Shown here in pieces: positions 61,675 to 64,000 of a DNA stretch of 64,000 nucleotides. The translations under genes were made by a program, and so were the position numbers. Source of the stretch: Sphingomonas sp. 37zxx (GTDB lineage Bacteria; Pseudomonadota; Alphaproteobacteria; Sphingomonadales; Sphingomonadaceae); NCBI RefSeq assembly GCF_000786205.1, contig NZ_JROH01000001.1:176370-240369 (forward strand). The letters are read 5' to 3'. Position 1 is the stretch's first letter. The number at the start of each line of letters is the position of its first letter. Below the pieces are notes generated by a model. The model worked only from the letters and a program-made list of their open reading frames with translations. It did no database searches and had not been told where the DNA came from.

Positions 61675-63471
61675 TTAGTCCAGCGGCGCGCATTTCGCCG
61701 CCAGCCAGGCGCGATCCTCGCCCTCCACGGTCGGGCCGACCTTGGCCAGCACCTTGGCATGATAGCTGTCGATCCAGGCCCGCTCGGCGGGCGACAGCAA
61801 GGCGGGTTCGATCAGCTCGCGCTCGATCGGCACGAAGGTGAGCGTGCGGAACCCCAGCATCGCGCGATCGGCCCCGGGCACTTCGCGCGGCTCGGTCAGG
61901 ATCAGATTCTCGATTCGGATGCCGTATTCGCCGGCCTTGTAATAGCCCGGCTCGTTCGACAGCAGCATGCCCGCAAGCAACGGCTCGGCCGGCCCGCCGC
62001 CGGGATAATTGGGCGCGGCGATCCGCTGCGGCCCTTCATGCACCGCCAGATACGCGCCGACGCCGTGGCCGGTGCCGTGCGAGAAATCGAGCCCCGCTTC
62101 CCACAAGGGCCGCCGCGCGAACGAATCGAGCTGGCCGCCGACGGTGCCTTCGGGGAAGATCGCGGTGGCGATGCCGATATGCCCGCGCAGCACGCGGGTG
62201 AAGCGGTCGCGCATTTCGGGCGTCGGCGCGCCCACCGGCACGACGCGGGTAATGTCGGTGGTGCCGTCGAGATATTGGCCGCCCGAATCGATCAGGTATA
62301 ATTGTCCCGGCAGGATCGGCGCGTTCGATTCTTCGGTGACGTGATAATGCGGGATCGCGCCATGTGCGCCGGTCGCCGAGATGCTGTTGAACGACAGGTC
62401 CATCAATTTGCCGGTGGCTTCGCGGTATTCGCGAAGCTTCGCCGCCGCCGACAATTCGGTCTGGCTGCCCTTGGGTGCCTCGGCCTCGATCCAGCGCAGG
62501 AAGCGTACCATCGCCCCGGCATCGCGCAATTGCGCCGCCTCATGGCCTGCGACTTCCGCCGGGTTCTTGCATGCCTTGGCAAGCAGCACCGGGTCGCGCA
62601 TCGCGATAACCTTGGCACCGCCCGCCGCGAGCGCATCGAAGATCGCCGCGACCGAGCCCGCCGGATCGGCAACCACGCGCTTGCCCGCAAACCCCGCCAG
62701 CGCGGCGGCAAAGTCGCCGCGCTCATGCAGCCGTACTGCGTTGCCCAGGTGGCGGCGAACCTCGTCGGTCAGCTTGTCTGGTGCCACGAACAGATCGGCG
62801 GTCGCATCGGCATGGACGATCGCATAGGCAAGCGCGACCGGCGTGTTATCGACGTCGCCGCCGCGAATATTAAAGGTCCACGCGATCGAATCGAGCGCCG
62901 AGAGCACCACCGCATCGGCCCCGCGCGCCTCTAGCCAGCCCGCGACCTCGGCCCGCTTGTCCGCCGAAGAGCGCCCCGCGAGTGCATCGGCATAGGGCGT
63001 AAGCTTGGCACCCGAGGGTGCGGGCTGTTCGGCCCAAACCCGGTCGATCGGATTGGCATCGACCGGCACCAGCACCGCCCCGCGCGCCGCCAGCGCCTTG
63101 GACGCTTCGGCCACCCAGGCGCTGGTGTGCAGCCACGGATCATAGCCGATCCGCGCGCCGTCGCTTGCATGTTCGGCCAGCCAGCCCGCCACGCTCACCT
63201 GCGGCACCGGCACATATTGCCAATTCTCGCCCGAAACCTGCTCGCGCACCTGGATGGTGTAGCGCCCATCGGTAAATATCGCCGCCGCTTGCGGCAGCAC
63301 GACCGCAGTGCCTGCCGACCCCTCAAACCCAGTCAGCCACGCAAGCCGCTGGGCATAGGCCCCGACATATTCGGAGAGGTGCTCGTCGGTGAGCGGCACG
63401 ACAAACCCGTCGAGCGTATCGGTGGCAAGTTGCGCACGCAGCGCGGCGAGGCGGTGGGTATAGCTGGACAT
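61675..63471 (-). CDS. Xaa-Pro aminopeptidase, M24B
   Basis: 598 residues from ATG at 63471; an in-frame extension upstream encodes the repeat tail only. Two creatinase-like N-terminal domains (about 1-150 and 160-300) are followed by the M24 core with metal ligands in LIDSGGQYLDGTTDITRV (two Asp), HGTGHGVGAYL (His), SNEPGYY (Glu) and IENLIL (Glu). The three-domain type is cytosolic and removes N-terminal residues before proline. Confidence 0.95.
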   Translation of the reverse strand: MSSYTHRLAALRAQLATDTLDGFVVPLTDEHLSEYVGAYAQRLAWLTGFEGSAGTAVVLPQAAAIFTDGRYTIQVREQVSGENWQYVPVPQVSVAGWLAEHASDGARIGYDPWLHTSAWVAEASKALAARGAVLVPVDANPIDRVWAEQPAPSGAKLTPYADALAGRSSADKRAEVAGWLEARGADAVVLSALDSIAWTFNIRGGDVDNTPVALAYAIVHADATADLFVAPDKLTDEVRRHLGNAVRLHERGDFAAALAGFAGKRVVADPAGSVAAIFDALAAGGAKVIAMRDPVLLAKACKNPAEVAGHEAAQLRDAGAMVRFLRWIEAEAPKGSQTELSAAAKLREYREATGKLMDLSFNSISATGAHGAIPHYHVTEESNAPILPGQLYLIDSGGQYLDGTTDITRVVPVGAPTPEMRDRFTRVLRGHIGIATAIFPEGTVGGQLDSFARRPLWEAGLDFSHGTGHGVGAYLAVHEGPQRIAAPNYPGGGPAEPLLAGMLLSNEPGYYKAGEYGIRIENLILTEPREVPGADRAMLGFRTLTFVPIERELIEPALLSPAERAWIDSYHAKVLAKVGPTVEGEDRAWLAAKCAPLD

Positions 63472-63481
63472 GGCGTTCTTC

Positions 63482-63877
63482 TTAAAAGCCCTCTCCCGCT
63501 TGCGGGAGAGGGTTGGGTGAGGGTCTGTCAACGGGCACATCGGCTTCGAGGTGCGACAACAGCGTAACCAGAACCCCCTCGATATTCTCGATCACGTCGT
63601 TGTTCCAGAACCGGATCACAAGGTATCCGCATCCGCGAAGATAGGCAGTACGAGTCGCATCGGTGGTTTCGCCATGCTGCCCGCCGTCGAGTTCGACGAT
63701 CAGGAGCCGCTCGGGGCAGACGAAATCGGCGATATACGGCCCGATCGTCACCTGCCGCCTGAATTTGAACCCGCCAAGCTGCCGGTTGCGAACCGCGCTC
63801 CAGAAGTGCTTCTCGGCATCGGTAGCGTTCAGCCGCAGCGTTCGCGCGTGCGGATTGGTGGGGCGGATCGCTGGCAT
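63482..63877 (-). CDS. DUF559 endonuclease-like protein with repeat-encoded tail
   Basis: 131 residues of the DUF559/very-short-patch-repair-like nuclease fold: LRLNATDAEKHFWSAVRNRQLGGFKFRRQ, IADFVCPERLLIVELDGGQH (catalytic Asp, Glu, Asp), YLVIRFWNNDVIENI. The last 14 residues (SPNPLPQAGEG region) are encoded by a family C repeat, so the native end is probably lost. It lies upstream of the aminopeptidase gene. Confidence 0.85.
   Translation of the reverse strand: MPAIRPTNPHARTLRLNATDAEKHFWSAVRNRQLGGFKFRRQVTIGPYIADFVCPERLLIVELDGGQHGETTDATRTAYLRGCGYLVIRFWNNDVIENIEGVLVTLLSHLEADVPVDRPSPNPLPQAGEGF
63489..63527. repeat. Dispersed palindromic repeat (family C), at a gene end
   Basis: CCCTCTCCCGC-TT-GCGGGAGAGGG with an adjoining TTGGGTGAGGGTCTG. 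It covers the DUF559 C-terminus and the gap to the aminopeptidase start. Confidence 0.87.
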
Positions 63878-63900
63878 CGGTGGAATGTATCGAAGGAAGG

Positions 63901-63950
63901 CCCCTCACCCAACCCTCTCCCGCAAGCAGGAGAGGGCTCTCCCGCTCGCT
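63901..63950. repeat. Dispersed palindromic repeat (family C), window end
   Basis: CCCCTCACCCAACCCTCTCCCGC, then AAGC and AGGAGAGGG, the inverted counterpart of the element at 63489. The two bracket the DUF559 gene. Confidence 0.82.
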
Positions 63951-64000
63951 TCGCCTCGCGCACCCTTCTTCTAACAGGCTGCTGAAAAAGGGCTTGGCTA

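Noticed and set aside
63975..64000. Possible terminal inverted repeat of an insertion sequence (CAGGCTGCTGAAAAAGGGC) at the right edge
   Set aside because: It resembles ends of some IS elements, but only one end is visible and no transposase or target duplication can be seen.

Overview
This is a G+C-rich chromosomal window from an alphaproteobacterium, most likely Sphingomonadales (Sphingomonas-like). The evidence is the end of a gene-transfer-agent (GTA) tail cluster, a DUF2793 protein beside it, two TonB-dependent receptors of Sphingomonas/Caulobacter type plus a third, HWE-type histidine kinase, ALAS-type hemA, plsY-dprA-topA and glyA-nrdR gene orders, and families of short palindromic repeats typical of sphingomonads. 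No transposase gene, CRISPR array or rRNA was seen. One tRNA-Thr is present. Genes fill almost the whole window and no gap exceeds about 300 bases.

Layout. 1-5 kb: GTA tail/baseplate genes g12-g15 (DUF2460, DUF2163, NlpC/P60, host-specificity protein) and DUF2793. 5-12 kb: an OmpA-type porin with a 21-proline linker, gshA, an ICMT-like methyltransferase, an M61 peptidase and ppa. 12-22 kb: an EamA exporter, a lipoprotein sugar-dehydrogenase-like propeller, ispG, an acyltransferase, murA, a Crp/Fnr regulator, clpS and a TonB receptor. 22-28 kb: cytochrome b561 with an EthD protein, an HWE kinase, the agmatine-to-putrescine pair aguA-aguB, and an M28 peptidase. 28-33 kb: rpsD, chorismate mutase, a GIY-YIG/TrmJ fusion, nrdR, a glycine-zipper micro-protein, glyA and rpiB. 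33-37 kb: betaine-lipid genes btaA-btaB convergent with hemA. 37-43 kb: murI, plsY, dprA, hemerythrin and topA. 43-52 kb: M28 and M16 peptidases and a DUF2946-TonB receptor-PepSY operon. 52-62 kb: a galactan locus (TonB receptor-GH53-GH2), an extensin-like lipoprotein, an HNH protein and a BNR_4 protein with polysaccharide-lyase-like residues. 61-64 kb: tRNA-Thr, an Xaa-Pro aminopeptidase and a DUF559 endonuclease.

How the genes work together. Most of the window is housekeeping: wall precursors (murA, murI), isoprenoids (ispG), lipids (plsY, btaAB), heme (hemA), glutathione, DNA topology and uptake, and protein turnover. The accessory part points to life on plant or algal polysaccharide: galactan is bound and imported by the receptor, cut by the GH53 endo-galactanase and then by the GH2 enzyme, under a palindromic operator.

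The most unusual observations are: a GIY-YIG domain joined to a TrmJ-type methyltransferase by a linker that is itself a dispersed repeat; a BNR_4 protein carrying the His-His-Tyr-Arg spacing recalled for ulvan lyases; a host-specificity GTA protein too short for its usual TIM-barrel insert beside an extended DUF2460 protein; a Fnr-like box before hemA; a long hairpin in the glyA leader; and palindromic repeats that sit in convergent or operon gaps and sometimes encode protein tails.
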